The notes under the pieces are model-generated. The model searched no databases. It was given only the letters and a program-made list of their open reading frames with translations, and was not told the DNA's origin. A program made the position numbers and the translations under genes. A stretch of 64,000 nt of DNA from Seiridium cupressi (lineage: Eukaryota; Ascomycota; Sordariomycetes; Amphisphaeriales; Sporocadaceae), in NCBI GenBank assembly GCA_036674765.1, contig JARVKI010000011.1, positions 372,001 to 436,000 of the forward strand. The letters are read 5' to 3'. Of this stretch, positions 1 through 12,199 are shown piece after piece; positions within the stretch are counted from its first letter, which is position 1, and every line of letters begins with the position of its first letter.

Positions 1-3000
1 GCAAATTGATTGGAACTTTTCAGTTATTCTATACAGCACACTGTATGATCATGTTCTGTTCCCATGCTACGAAACTCGGATTGCTTGGCCCGTCCACATA
101 CTACATGTATGGTATGTATACGGCGAACCCCCCGTAGCCAGTAAGCTCCATATCACTAAAAAGCTCGACGCAACGGGTCGGCCGAAGATCTCGATTAGGT
201 CAGATAGCAAGTCGCGCACAGTGTCAGCAGAGTCATTCCGGCTGGTGGTGTGTGGGTGTGCACCAAAGTTCGTACATCGTCACACCGCTTACTTTGTGCT
301 CACACCGGCTCGATTGCTTTTTGCCTTGTCAGTTCGGTATACGTGCTTCCTTCACCTTGACGCGGGAGGAATCAGCTTGCACGCATGACCTCAGGCCGTG
401 GTCGAATCACCAACCCCAGCTGCTGCACATCCCACATGCAAGCTCCCCTGTAGGTCGCTAAGGAGATGGTTGTCTCTGATTGGCAAGCCGGAGCCTTTCC
501 TCAGAAATGATGAATCTTAGAACTACGACCCAGATCTCCACAGACTCGGGCTGCCAAGGGCGAGCCCCGTTTTGATCGAATGGAATAGGGCGTTGATGAA
601 CTCATTGATCTCCAATTGTCATGGTGCTGCAAGTTACAGTGGCGCGCATCCTTTATTGGCAAACACTGTTTATACGCTACATTATATTCCCCTGATATAG
701 ACTTCTATGACACTGACTGGTACACTGGCTGAGAACGAAGTAGGCGATTACCACACTGTGCTCTATAGGTCGGCAATCCCCATACCACACCAGATGCTGT
801 GTTCTACCTAGACATGCAAGTAACGTCCGAGGCGGAACCTCCATGTCGAACATATCAAATCATCCGGTCCCGTACTAACCTAGGTGGTGTTATGTGGTGG
901 CACCCGCCGAAAGAAGATGCTTGCCTCACCACTCTTTCCCTCCCAGCGCCCGCCCCGTGCGCATCGGCGAGAATTTCCTTTGGTCATGAGTATCCCATCC
1001 CACCCACACTGTCGAGTGCTTATCTAAGGTTCGGCATGCCTCATGTGGCTATTGGCCCACATCGCCTACCTACTTTGTGAGATATTGCCTTTCGCGATAA
1101 GACTCTGGGAACACATGACAGTCCAGCGGCTGTCTCCCTGCTTTAGCGCACCTGCATGCCCCACGCTTTCCCCAGATCGTTTAAAGGTGATTCTAAGACT
1201 CAGTTTCTTGCTAAGACGTGACCGAGCTTTGCATCCTTTGGGCAGTCTGTGCACGTTTATTTATATCATGCATCCGACTCTCTTTCCTTTGGTGTTTGCT
1301 ACATAAATTTGCCCAGTGATCTTCGAGACGCCTTTCGAAGCATTGCCGTTGTGATCCTCAGGGACAAATACTTCGCTCAAGCTGTTTTCCGGTACCTAGG
1401 CTAAGCGCGGCAGTCGACGGGCCAGGACTAGCCATAACGGTTATACATACATAATCCCGAGCAGCGGATTGAAATTGGTTTGTATCAAGCTAGGTCAAGC
1501 TAAGCAGTCATCTCGTATTTTGAAGCATATCTATTTTCGATGGATGACAACCTCAGAGGTATTTGTTTCAATCATCGCCAAAGCTTATGATTTGAGTAGG
1601 CTCTAGTAGAAGAATCATTCTTAAGTTTATAGAATATTGAGTATTCAGGTGAGCTATTACGACAGACGATACATAGAGTCGTTGTTTCGCTGCTCAACCA
1701 TCGGAGTCCAGATCACAGTCTTCGCTGTAGACGACTAGTATTGAGATGCAAGATGAGCAATATTGTTTCTGGCGCTAATAGTGTCTGTAATGCCTTGCTT
1801 GCTCGTCTGCAGAATTTCAATTCCGTTCACTGAAACGACGCCAAGGTCATACACGCTGTCCAAATGCCAGTTACGATATGGTAGAATATTCAGCTAGGTT
1901 TCCTGATCGTTCATGGTCTTACTATAATCAGTTATCTTCATAGACCTGAACTACCAACAAGAGTATTACATTCTATGTTCAGAGAACGAGTGTTGGAGTT
2001 TAATGCGTCCCAAAATCGTCTGCGTAGATACTTGGCTTTTGTCGCATTCTCTAGTGTGGTGGGGACAGGCGGAACTTTATGTCTATGCCACAGGTAATCC
2101 AGTTCAAGTAGACGTCGGGATTCAGTTTCTCAGGTTGACATGCCTTGCGATTTCCTGTTCAGATCAGAAGACCTTTCAATGCCAAGGTCTAGCAAGCACA
2201 TAGACTAGAGTGAGTCCACATTGTGCAACATTATCAGATCCTCGCGGTGGTAGGATATTGCGAGATAAACCTGTCGTCTCATGTATCGGGAAGCTTCTGA
2301 TTTCGAGGAAATGCAAGTCCCTACCTGGGATAGACATGGAGTGGTTAATCAAACAAGTATGATTTACCCAGCTGCTCTGCAAGATTGTATCCCCTATACA
2401 TGGATATTCACCGTTCTTGGAGTTACATGGTGTTTTTCTTGGCTGACCTATGTGAGCATGGATTGTACCAATCTGCTGATATATCTTCCACCATGTCACA
2501 ACCATATCACAGCATATATTAAGTCCTATGTATGCAAAGTGGCTAGCTTTGGCTCTGATGCGTTAAGTTGAAGAATGTAAACAAAGCCTCCATCTTTTAT
2601 AATGCATAATTTTCTATTGTATGACAAAACCAATCTACTTCCAATTCGCTAATGTCTACCACCATTATTTGAAGAATATTGTAAGCAGTACAATGCCGAG
2701 CAAAACATGAAGGGCAAAATAAATGGATCCTCAGATTAGACAGATCTAGCATACATATTGATATGGAGGTAGTTATGAACCTCGATGTACAAGCTATTCA
2801 GGATAATTCCATCACTCCAACGCTCTCATAGCCTTGGTGTTCTGTGTATTTGGGCTGGATCGTGACTATTCCGTCTTATCGATAAGTGAGGCACAGTAGG
2901 ACGTCATCCCTGCCCCGCCATTGTCCAGGCATGTCTCGGCACACGATGTGCATGGCAAACAGAAGGAACTGCATGTACTCGATCGCCTCAATTCTCGCCA

Positions 3001-3605
3001 GGCTGTTTCTCCTCATGTCTGTATTCAAAAGTAATTTTCTTTCCAATGGTTCATGGTACTAGCGCCTGCGATGATCGGTCAACCAACTGCGTCAAAATTC
3101 TCTTACACATACGCGAGGTTCAAGCTACAACTGACAGGGCTTCCGAAGCCTTGGTCTGGTTGGCCAATTCGCTTCCGACTCATGTGCTAGCCCGCAGGTC
3201 TTTGCCTGTCCTGTCGGGACCAACGACATGGCCAGAGTCTGATTGGCCCAAGCCGCTGTAGATCGAAAATATTTCTGGCGCTTTGCCCCACCAGATTACC
3301 CTTGCGGGGACCGAAGCAGGAAAAAAAAAAAGTTCAGTTTGAAACTTCGTCTGGAGTCGAGAGCTCACCGAGTTTTTTAAACCTCTTTGAAACTTTGTTC
3401 CCACAAGAGTCGCCAATCAACTCAGTGGCGGAATGAGATCTTGAGCCTTAAACGAATTGCAGCAAGACGAGTGCTCATCTACCGGGCTTCTGAGCTGCAT
3501 CTTTCCCCAGTTCCTCCCCGCCGGGGTCGTCTGTTCTCTCCCGAGAGTAACCGTGGGGTCCTGTGGTTGAGTTGCTTTACTCGAGACTGAAGAGCGACCA
3601 AGACC
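1..3605. other. Gene-poor left flank, upstream of the pyrimidine gene
   Basis: No open frame here reads like a conserved protein in any frame, and no tRNA or 5S-like fold was recognised. The part from about 1.3 to 2.9 kb looks AT-rich. The last few hundred bases should hold the promoter and 5' leader of the downstream pyrimidine gene, including a short A tract near 3319-3331. A lineage-specific small gene cannot be excluded by eye. Confidence 0.5.
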
Positions 3606-6600
3606 ATGGAGGTCGTCCACCATCAACCTGCTTCGGCGCGGGTCGTCGACTCGGGCAACGAGGGCCTTGTCTGCCTCGAACTCGAGGATGGCTCAACATT
3701 CCAGGGCTACAGCTTCGGCGCCCAGAAGAGCGTTGCTGGCGAGCTTGTCTTTCAGACGGGCATGGTCGGTTACCCCGAGTCCGTGACGGATCCGTCCTAT
3801 CGAGGCCAGATTCTCGTCATCACCTTCCCTCTAGTGGGCAACTACGGTGTCCCCTCTAGGGAAGCGACCGACAAGCTCCTCGGAGACCTGCCCGAGTACT
3901 TTGAAGCCAACCAGATCCACATCGCCGGTCTCGTGACCGCTTCCTACTCCGGCGAAGACTACTCGCATCATCTTGCTACCTCCTCTCTAGGCACCTGGCT
4001 CAAGGAGCAGGGCATTCCCGCCATCTACGGTGTCGATACAAGAGCTCTTACAAAGCGGATCAGAGTCGAGGGAAGCATGCTTGGTCGCATGCTGCTACAA
4101 AAGGGAGGGAAGGCCAATGGAACTACCAATGGAGTCAATGGTACTTCAAGCCACATCAGGAACCTCGAAAGAGGAGACTTTGAAACCATTGAATGGGTGA
4201 ACCCCAATGAGAAGAACCTTGTTGCTGAGGGTAAGTTGCGCCTTCTCCTGGAGACTGGTCTTGTGCTTACCAGTGGCTAGTTTCTATCAAAACTCCGCAG
4301 CTCTACAAACCGAGCCCTGAGAACGCTTTGAAGCACCCATCCGGGCGCACTTTGCGTGTGCTGTGCCTCGATGTGGGCATGAAGTTCAACCAGCTCAGAT
4401 GTTTCCTCAAACGCGGAGTTGAGGTTATGGTCTGCCCTTGGGACTATGACTTCTCTACCGAGGCCGGCAAGGCATATGACGGCCTGTTCATCTCCAACGG
4501 TCCCGGTGACCCAGCGGTCATGAAAGACACCGTGAAGCATATCGCTGCTACCATGGAGAAGAACCGAACTCCCGTATTCGGTATCTGCTTGGGACACCAG
4601 CTTCTTGCTAGGGCAGCTGGGGCTGAGACCTTGAAGTTGAAGTTCGGTAACCGCGGTCACAACATTCCCTGCACCAGCATGGTCACTGGAAAGTGCCACA
4701 TCACTTCTCAGAACCATGGCTATGCTGTAGATGCCAAGTCATTGCCCTCCGACTGGAGTGAGCTTTTCGTCAACGCCAATGATGGCAGCAACGAGGGTAT
4801 CATGCATGTCAGCAAGCCATACTTCAGCGTTCAGTTCCACCCGGAGAGCACACCTGGTCCCCGAGACACCGAGTTCCTTTTCGATGTCTTCATTCAGACC
4901 ATTATCAACTGCGCCAAGGACTCCAAGCTGCTCAACGCCCCTGTCAAATTCCCCGGTGGCACAGCCGAGGAAAACAACCTTGCTCATCCCAAGGTCAATG
5001 TCAAGAAGATATTGGTTCTCGGCAGCGGTGGTCTCAGCATCGGACAAGCTGGAGAATTCGACTACTCTGGTAGTCAGGCCATCAAGGCACTGAAGGAAGA
5101 GGGTATTTATACCGTTCTCATCAACCCCAATATTGCCACTATTCAGACTTCTAAAGGTCTTGCCGATAAGGTATATTTCCTTCCGGTCACAGCCGAATTC
5201 GTGCGCAAAGTCATTCAGTACGAGCGCCCCGATGCCATTTATGTTACCTTTGGTGGTCAGACCGCCCTGCAGGTTGGTATTCAGCTCAAGGATGAGTTTG
5301 AGGAGCTCGGCGTCAAGGTCCTTGGTACTCCCATTGACACAATCATTACTACCGAGGATCGAGAACTCTTTGCCCGCAGCATGGAATCCATTGGTGAGAA
5401 GTGTGCCAAATCTGCTTCAGCCAGCAACATCGACGAGGCCATGCATGTCGTCAAGGACATTGGTTTCCCCGTCATTGTCAGAGCTGCATATGCGCTTGGC
5501 GGTCTAGGCAGTGGCTTCGCCAACGACGAGGCTGAACTGCTCGATCTGTGCAACAAGGCTTTTGCCGCCAGTCCTCAGGTCCTCATCGAGCGCAGCATGA
5601 AGGGCTGGAAGGAGATCGAGTATGAGGTTGTCCGTGACGCTCAAGATAACTGCATCACGGTGTGTAACATGGAGAACTTCGATCCTCTTGGTATCCACAC
5701 TGGTGACTCCATCGTCGTCGCTCCATCACAGACTTTGTCTGATGAAGACTACAACATGCTCCGGACGACAGCTGTCAACGTCATCCGACATCTCGGTGTG
5801 GTGGGAGAATGTAACATTCAGTACGCCCTGAACCCGGATTCAAAAGAATACTGCATTATCGAGGTCAATGCCAGACTGTCCCGATCATCTGCGTTGGCCT
5901 CCAAGGCTACCGGTTACCCTCTTGCATTTATTGCTGCCAAGCTTGGTCTCAATATCCCGCTGAAGGATATCAAGAACTCAGTCACCAAGAGTACATGTGC
6001 ATGCTTTGAGCCCTCCCTCGATTACGTCGTCGTCAAGATGCCCAGATGGGACTTGAAGAAATTCACCAGGGTATCCACTCAGCTTGGTTCTTCCATGAAG
6101 AGTGTTGGTGAGGTCATGAGTATCGGTAGAAACTTCGAGGAGGCGATCCAGAAAGCCATTCGTTCCGTCAACTTCAGCAATCTAGGCTTCAGCGAGACCA
6201 AGGCTCTCATGTCCATTGATGACGAGTTGCAGACACCTTCTGATCAGCGTCTTTTCGCCATCGCCAACGCAATGGCCACAGGCTACTCAGTTGATAAGAT
6301 CTGGGAGCTCACCAAGATCGACAAGTGGTTTTTGCACAAGCTTATGGGGCTTAACAATTTCGCCAAGTCTCTGAGCCAGTACAGGGTCGACGACGTTGCC
6401 CACCGTCCAGATCTTCTCCTTCAAGCAAAGCGACTTGGTTTCAGTGATCAGCAAATTGCGAAGTATCTGTCCTCGACAGAACTCGAGGTCCGAGAGCTGA
6501 GGCTCGAGGCTGGCATTACACCCTTTGTCAAGCAGATCGATACTGTTGCTGCCGAATTCCCTGCGTTCACCAACTACCTCTACCTGACCTACAACGCCTC

Positions 6601-9600
6601 AGAGCATGATATTGACTTCAATGACCATGGTGTCATGGTGCTGGGTTCCGGTGTGTACCGTATTGGTTCCTCAGTTGAGTTCGACTGGTGCTCTGTGAGA
6701 GCTATCCGCACGCTCCGCGAGACCGGATTTAAGACCGTTATGGTGAATTACAATCCGGAGACCGTAAGCACCGATTATGATGAGGCGGATCGGCTTTACT
6801 TTGAGAACATCACACTCGAGACCATACTCGATATTTACCAGATGGAATCAGCGAGCGGTGTCTTGGGAGCCATGGGTGGTCAGACCCCTAACAACATCGC
6901 GCTTCCTCTGCACCATGCTGGAGTGAAGGTCCTTGGAACGTCGCCGGAAATGATCGACAATGCTGAGAACAGATTCAAGTTTTCGCGTACGCTTGACAGA
7001 ATCGACGTCGATCAGCCCGCCTGGAAGGTGTTGACTAGTTTCGACGAGGCCAAATCATTCTGCAACAAGGTTTCCTACCCGGTGCTTGTCCGTCCTTCGT
7101 ATGTTCTGTCCGGTGCGGCGATGAACACCGTCTACTCTGAGGCGGACTTGGAGTCCTTCCTCGATCAAGCCGTCGAGGTCTCGCCATCACACCCTGTCGT
7201 CATCACCAAGTACATTGAGAACGCCAAAGAGATTGAGATGGATGCTGTCGCCAAAGATGGCAAGGTCATTGGCCACTTCATCTCTGAGCATGTTGAAAAT
7301 GCCGGTGTTCACTCTGGTGACGCAACCCTCATCCTGCCACCCCAGGATCTGGAGCGAACAACAATCGAGCGTATCGAGGATGCTACCCGAAAGATTGGTG
7401 CTGCTCTGAACGTCACTGGTCCTTTCAACATTCAATTCATTGCCAAGGACAATGATATCAAGGTTATTGAATGTAACGTCAGAGCATCGAGATCTTTCCC
7501 CTTCGTCTCGAAAGTAATGGGTGTTGACCTCATTGAAATGGCTACCAAGGCGATCATGGATGTTCCCTACGTCGCCTATCCTCCTACTCATATCGCACCA
7601 GACTGTGTCGGTGTCAAGGTGCCTCAATTTAGTTTCTCTCGGCTGTCAGGAGCTGACCCTGTGTTGGGAGTCGAAATGGCCTCGACGGGTGAGGTTGCTT
7701 GTTTTGGTGCTGATAAGTACGAGGCCTACCTCAAGGCCCTGATCTCGACTGGCTTCAAGATCCCCAAGGCCAACGTCTTGCTATCCATCGGCTCCTACGC
7801 AGACAAGAAAGAAATGCTGCCGTCTGTCGCGAAGTTGCAGAAGATGGGCTACAAACTTTTCTCGACTGCCGGAACTGCCGACTTCTTGCAGGAGAACGGT
7901 ATTCCTGTACAATACCTTGAGGTGCTTGGCACAGATGAGGATGACCAAAGATCTGAGTACTCATTGACACAGCATCTCGCCAACAACAAGATTGATCTAT
8001 ACATCAATCTCCCATCGAACAACAAGTACCGACGACCGGCTAACTACATGAGCAAGGGTTACCAGACCAGACGAATGGCTGTTGATTATCAGATCCCCTT
8101 GGTCACCAACGTGAAGAACGCCAAGATCCTCGTGGAGGCTATTGCCAGACAGTTTGACCTCGAAGTCAAGAACCGTGATTACCAGACAAGCCACAGGACA
8201 GTTGTTCTGCCTGGTCTGATCAATATTGCTGCCTTCGTCCCTGGCATCGTCTCCCAAAACAGCCACGATCTCCAGGCTGTGACCAAGGCTTCCGTTGCTG
8301 CAGGTTTCACCATGGTTCGCGTGATGCCACTGGGCGTTGAGGGTTCCATTACGGATGCCAAGAGTCTCAAGCTGGCCCAGCACAACAGCAAGCGTGGTGG
8401 CTATTGCGATTACAATTTCTCTGTATCAGCCACTTCTGACAACGCGGACCAGATCAGCCATGTCACAAGCGAAGTCGGCTCGTTGTTCATTCCCTTCAAC
8501 CACTTGTCGGACAACATCAACAAGGTCGCGGCCGTCATGGCTCACTTTGATTCATGGCCGACACACAAGCCTATCTTGACTGATGCAAAGACTACGGACC
8601 TTGCATCCATCTTGCTGCTTGCGAGCCTCCACAGCCGACGCATTCATGTCAGCAGTGTTACGACCAAGGAGGATATTCGCTTGATTGCGCTCAGTAAGGC
8701 GAAGGGCCTTAACGTCACTTGTGATGTGTCCATCTACTCTCTCTACCTCTCGCAGCGAGACTATCCAGAGTGCCAGGCCTTACCCACCGTCGCTGATCAA
8801 AAGGCACTTTGGGACCACCTCAACACCATTGATGTGTTCTCAATAGGAAGTCTGCCATACCAGCTGGCACACTGCCAGAAAGCCAAGGTAGACCCTCTCG
8901 TCGGAATCGCTGATGCCTTGCCGCTGCTTCTCACCTCTGTTACCGAGGGCAAGTTGACCATCGATGACATCAAGGCACGTCTGTATGACAATCCGAAGGA
9001 GATTTTTGAGCTACATGAGCAGGTTGCCACCTCCGTCGAGGTGGAGATTGACCGTGCTTGCACGGTTCCGACAACTTCAACCTGGACTCCATTTGCTGGT
9101 AAAACTATGCGTGGAGCTGTGCAGAGAGTCACCTTCAGCGGCAAGACCGTCTGTCTGGATGGCGGAGTTCTCCCGCTGCAGCCGCTGGGCTCAGACATGT
9201 CTACCCACGGCAGCATGCCAACTCCCATGTCTCCACCGATCAAGCCCACAACTCAGGCTCTCGGGTTTGGTCCAGACGGACTGCATGGCAGACGTCAATC
9301 CCTGATTGCGCAGCCCCGGGCTCTAGATGGAGCCTTCGATTCTGGACGCGGAGTCTCGACAGTTGATGACTTCGGTATCCCACTGCCTTTGCAACCATCG
9401 ACAGACTCCCTCAAAGAGCTGCTGAGGCAGCCAAACGCCTTCAAAAACTCGCATGTATTGTCAGTAAAGCAGTATACGCGATCTGACTTGCATCTTCTTT
9501 TCACCGTTGCTCAGGAGATGCGTGTAGGTGTTCAGAGGGAAGGTGTTCTCAGCACCCTCAAGGGTCGCGTTCTGACGACTATGTTCTACGAACCGTCCAC

Positions 9601-10417
9601 GCGTACTTCGGCATCATTCGACGCAGCCATGCAACGTCTTGGTGGCAGGACAATTGCTATTACGACGTCTCACTCATCTGTCCAGAAGGGAGAGACGCTT
9701 CAAGACACTCTGAGAACTCTTGAATGCTACGGTGATGCCGTCGTTCTTCGCCACCCTGATGAGTCGTCGGTGGACACTGCGAAGAAGTTTGCCCACGTCC
9801 CTGTGATCAACGGTGGCAATGGCAGTAAGGAGCACCCCACTCAAGCCTTCCTCGACCTCTTCACTATCCGCGAGGAACTGGGTACTGTCCAAGGCTTGAC
9901 TATTACTTTCGTTGGAGATCTATTGTATGGCCGCCCCGTGCACTCCTTGGTATACTTGCTCCAGCACTATCAGGCCAGAGTACAGCTAGTCTCTCCCAAG
10001 TCGCTCAAGCTGCCCGCCAAGGTCCGCGAGCAGCTCGTCGCTTCTGGCCAGCTCTTGTGTGAATCTGAAACCTTGACGAAGGAGATTCTGGAGAGGAGTG
10101 ATGTTTTGTACTGCACCAGAGTGCAGAAGGAGAGGTTCGCCAGTGTAGAGGAGTATGAGGCTGTGAAGGATTCTTACCGCATTGACAACGCGACACTGAA
10201 GCATGCGAAGAGCACAATGGCGGTGCTGCACCCCTTGCCCAGAAATGAGGAGATTGCGGAGGAGGTTGACTTCGACTCCAGAGCTGCGTATTTCAGACAG
10301 GTGAGTCTCTTGTCCACATTGATTTCCCTTCTCGTTGAGCTACCGCTAACCATTGACCAGATGAGATACGGTCTGTACTGTCGCATGGCTCTGTTGGCCT
10401 TGGTCATGTCTCACTGA
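3606..10417 (+). CDS. ura2: Multifunctional carbamoyl-phosphate synthase / aspartate transcarbamylase (URA2/pyrABCN/pyr-3 type)
   Basis: Catalyses the first two steps of de novo UMP synthesis: glutamine-dependent carbamoyl phosphate formation, then carbamoyl aspartate formation. Three exons: 3606-4230, 4281-10300 and 10361-10417. The introns are 4231-4280 (phase 1) and 10301-10360; the second is 60 nt with no in-frame stop, so unspliced frame runs through it. Spliced protein is 2233 residues, close to the known fungal size. Domain order is CPSase small subunit, class I glutaminase (Cys about residue 311 in FGICLGHQ, then QFHPE), two ATP-grasp CPSase halves, an MGS-like region, a dihydroorotase-like region and a C-terminal ATCase ([10 protein letters not shown] about residue 1980, then HPTQAFLD). 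In the DHOase-like part the metal-binding HxH after LPGL is replaced ([10 protein letters not shown]), as expected for fungal enzymes that use a separate dihydroorotase. UTP feedback inhibition is known for the family. Confidence is very high. Confidence 0.97.
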
Positions 10418-11203
10418 GCATGTGCGCGGCGTATTTGACTGGCGTTCTTTTTTTATCCAACACTTCTATAAGCTTTTGCTTCTAGATCGCGGAAATGATT
10501 TTCAAAAGTTTAGATAGCTATACTAGCCTATGTGTATCCGGGATTTAAACGTCTAAAGGTAGAAAGGCAAAACTGCATCCTTAGACACCGCATGGCTCAG
10601 GCCATTCATGAGTGAAATGATTTAAGCATATCATGGGTTCAGTGGCGTTTATACGTACATTTGGTTTGCGTACGTTGGTTATGTATCATGTATTTTGTAT
10701 GTGTATCATGCGTTATGTATATAGCTGTATATATTATGTTACGTTCCGTTCATTTGCGTGTTGTGTATCATGTATGTGTTTTTTGCGTGTATGACCCGAC
10801 TAACTAATGAGTACTCGCCGTTGATATATTCCAATTGGCACAGTCGAGCCATGCCCCGCTACCAAAGTGCAGTGAGGGACACATGTATGCTGTAGCCCCG
10901 AAGAAAATGATATTGAGACTATCTGTCCCACCTGAAGTTGCAAAATGAAACCGTAAAACAGTATTCATATCGCGCATATTCAGTAAATCTACTCATCAGT
11001 CGAGAATGACGTCACGCCATTAGCTCATTGAAGTGCAGTTGCGAATGCTTCAAGTCCGCAACGTGGGTCGAGTGTTGAATCATCACAGCACCTGATCACC
11101 CCAACACAATTGGGACGAGGGGAATGGTCAACGCGCGTCTCGCCCCTCCTAAAAGTCACATTCGACATCTCACGGACTCCAACCCGCGATTGTAAAAGCA
11201 CAC
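10418..11203. other. Spacer with TGTATCATG-like short repeats
   Basis: No gene seen. About 10660-10790 holds a loose cluster of TGTATCATG / TATGTAT words downstream of the pyrimidine gene stop, probably 3' UTR and terminator sequence. The remainder precedes the PNPOx-like gene and would carry its promoter. Confidence 0.5.
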
Positions 11204-12199
11204 ATGCTCCGCATGACGCCTAGCAAAATACCGTCACGGATCACACAACTCACCACCCATATACTCAGTGCTAGCGGACGCGCCATGTCCTCCTCCTCAA
11301 GCAACCCCGCCGCACCATGGCGTAGCCTCTTCCTGGAGCACGTCGAGTCCATGAAATCGCCCGAGTTCAACCTGAGCACCATCCGCAGAGTGCCCAACTC
11401 GTCCTCGGCAGCAAAGTACGGCATCAAGGGCGGTGATGGATTCACTCACATCCCCCGCGCCCGCACCTGCGTCTTCCGCGGCATGTGGGCAGGCCTGCCC
11501 GTCAACCCCAAGAACGACGCCCCCCTGAACCCGGAGTTGTTCGACAGCGACCTGTTGACCTTCACCACTGATGTCAGGATGGACAAAATGCCCGAGCTGT
11601 GGGATGGCGTGCCCGCCCAGCCGGACAAGGACGGCAAGACCGGCGGCGACGACGGTGGGAAGCTGGAGGGCAGCGGCGGCGGGGGGCCCGTCGAGGCCGT
11701 CTTCTGGGCCGACGGGCCCATGGTGCAGTGGCGCGTCCGGGGCCGGGCGTACGTGCTCGGGCCGGAGGTGGAGGACAGCAAGGCAGGGAAGGAGACACAG
11801 GACCTCCTAAGGGCGCGGATGCGCAAGAGGGACTCGCAGCACGCCGCGGGTCAGGAGGGCGACTGGAGCTGGGGCCGCGAGGTCACGGCGCACTTTGGCA
11901 ACCTGAGCCCCGGCATGAGGGGCTCGTTCAAGAACCCGCCGCCGGGCAAGCCGGTCAACCTGCCCGTGGACGGCGGCCTGGAGCTGGGGCAGAAGGTCAC
12001 GGATCTGGACGACGAGATCGCGCGGCGGAACTTTAGGGTCGTGGTTATTGTCCCCGAGGAGGTCGATCGGTGTGATTTGAGTGATCCGACCCGCGGACGG
12101 AGGTGGATCTATAGGTTCGTCGGCAGTGGCGGCGGAGAACCGGAGTATCCTGGCGGCCGCATCGAGCATGGCTGGGAGAAGGTCGAGACATGGCCGTAA
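11204..12199 (+). CDS. Pyridoxamine 5'-phosphate oxidase-like FMN-binding protein (Alr4036/Pyridox_oxase_2 type)
   Basis: Single-exon gene encoding up to 331 residues. The first ATG is at 11204; a second in-frame ATG at 11285 (MSSSSSN) precedes the conserved part. The extra 27 residues are basic and hydroxylated and could be a mitochondrial presequence, so both starts are plausible. The core has the pattern of the Alr4036-type split-barrel flavin family: an early APWRSLFLEHV segment, RTCVFRGMW, a strand containing LLTFTTDVRMDK, and a C-terminal IEHGWEKVETWP. A Gly-rich, very GC-rich insertion lies near residues 140-165 (about 11630-11700). The family is assumed to bind FMN; the substrate is unknown and the enzyme need not make pyridoxal phosphate. 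It stands alone between spacers. Confidence 0.75.
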   Translation: MLRMTPSKIPSRITQLTTHILSASGRAMSSSSSNPAAPWRSLFLEHVESMKSPEFNLSTIRRVPNSSSAAKYGIKGGDGFTHIPRARTCVFRGMWAGLPVNPKNDAPLNPELFDSDLLTFTTDVRMDKMPELWDGVPAQPDKDGKTGGDDGGKLEGSGGGGPVEAVFWADGPMVQWRVRGRAYVLGPEVEDSKAGKETQDLLRARMRKRDSQHAAGQEGDWSWGREVTAHFGNLSPGMRGSFKNPPPGKPVNLPVDGGLELGQKVTDLDDEIARRNFRVVVIVPEEVDRCDLSDPTRGRRWIYRFVGSGGGEPEYPGGRIEHGWEKVETWP

